Source: JBBDIP01 sp964602455 | Lineage (GTDB): Bacteria; Bacillota; Sulfobacillia; Fermentithermobacillales; Fermentithermobacillaceae | Assembly: GCA_964602455.1 (NCBI GenBank) | Contig: CAZRRG010000123.1 | Coordinates: 1 to 5,490, forward strand | Length of the DNA: 5,490 bases | Direction of reading: 5' to 3' | Notes under the pieces: model-generated | Database searches by the model: none | What the model was told of the DNA's origin: nothing | The model's input: the letters and a program-made list of their open reading frames with translations, nothing else | Made by a program: the position numbers and the translations under genes | Shown: piece after piece, positions 5,416-5,490 of the stretch | Layout: every line of letters begins with the position of its first letter | Position numbering within the stretch: the stretch's first letter is position 1

Positions 5416-5490
5416 ATGTCCCTCTTCAGGCAGTACTTCAGGGTGCAGCGCACGGGCCTTCTACTCTGGGCCGGCATCAACGGTTTCATG
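5416..5490 (+). CDS. N-terminus of an ABC-2 type permease, truncated by the window edge
   Basis: ATG at 5416 opens a frame to the last base and gives 25 residues starting MSLFRQYFRVQRTGLLLWAG. A basic amphipathic start followed by a hydrophobic stretch is how permease subunits paired with this ATPase group begin ('RxxRxxLLxW'). AGGGAGG (5401-5407) lies 8 nt upstream, inside the end of the ATPase gene, and the two genes are separated by one base, indicating coupling in one operon. The rest is outside the window, so helix number and family cannot be checked. Confidence 0.75.
   Translation, partial: MSLFRQYFRVQRTGLLLWAGINGFM

Noticed and set aside
4701..5489. 262-residue minus-strand open frame opposite the second ATPase
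   Set aside because: Antisense shadow of a gene with complete ABC motifs; no ribosome binding site or domain signal.

Overview
The window looks like a bacterial chromosome segment from a moderately GC-rich Gram-positive lineage. This is inferred, not proven, from strong GGAGG-type ribosome binding sites before nearly every gene, GTG and TTG starts, and YtrA/YtrB-style GntR and ABC genes that are common in Bacillota. There are no RNA genes and no intact mobile element. Coding density is high, with one non-coding stretch longer than 300 bases (4188-4514).

Layout. Positions 1-132 hold the C-terminal end of a gene that is probably a YtrA-type GntR repressor. Its stop overlaps the start of a YtrB-like ABC ATPase (129-1016), which is followed after 3 nt by a six-helix ABC-2 permease (1020-1682). 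This first plus-strand operon meets a minus-strand gene cluster head-on with an 8-nt gap. The minus-strand cluster reads right to left: an M1-like zinc metallopeptidase (4187-2961), a DUF1330 protein (2926-2633) and a metallo-beta-lactamase-fold hydrolase (2563-1691). Diverging from the peptidase is a second plus-strand ABC operon: an ATPase with a TTG start (4515-5414) and the first 25 codons of its permease (5416-5490, cut by the window edge).

The divergent intergenic region is the most informative part. It holds (i) an imperfect tandem array with a 33-bp period, five full copies plus eroded edges, with a hint of a 66-bp A-B-A-B-A higher order. It also holds (ii) a good sigma-A-type promoter, TTGCGT-17-TATAGT, whose spacer and -10 are covered by a perfect 9+6+9 palindrome (4471-4494) of the kind expected for a GntR/YtrA operator. 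Because 33 is a multiple of three, the array leaves long frames open on both strands; gene finders could therefore over-extend both the peptidase and the ATPase into it. Ribosome binding sites argue for the shorter starts given here.

Working model (inference): the GntR-type regulator encoded at the left edge, or a paralogue, represses both ABC export operons in response to a membrane-active or antibiotic-like compound. The peptidase, DUF1330 and MBL genes lie between them as a separate catabolic or detoxifying transcription unit of unknown substrate. Two proteins carry unusual active-site features: the peptidase has HExxH-x16-E instead of x18 and lacks the GxMEN glutamate, and the MBL has Asp in place of the second metal-binding His.
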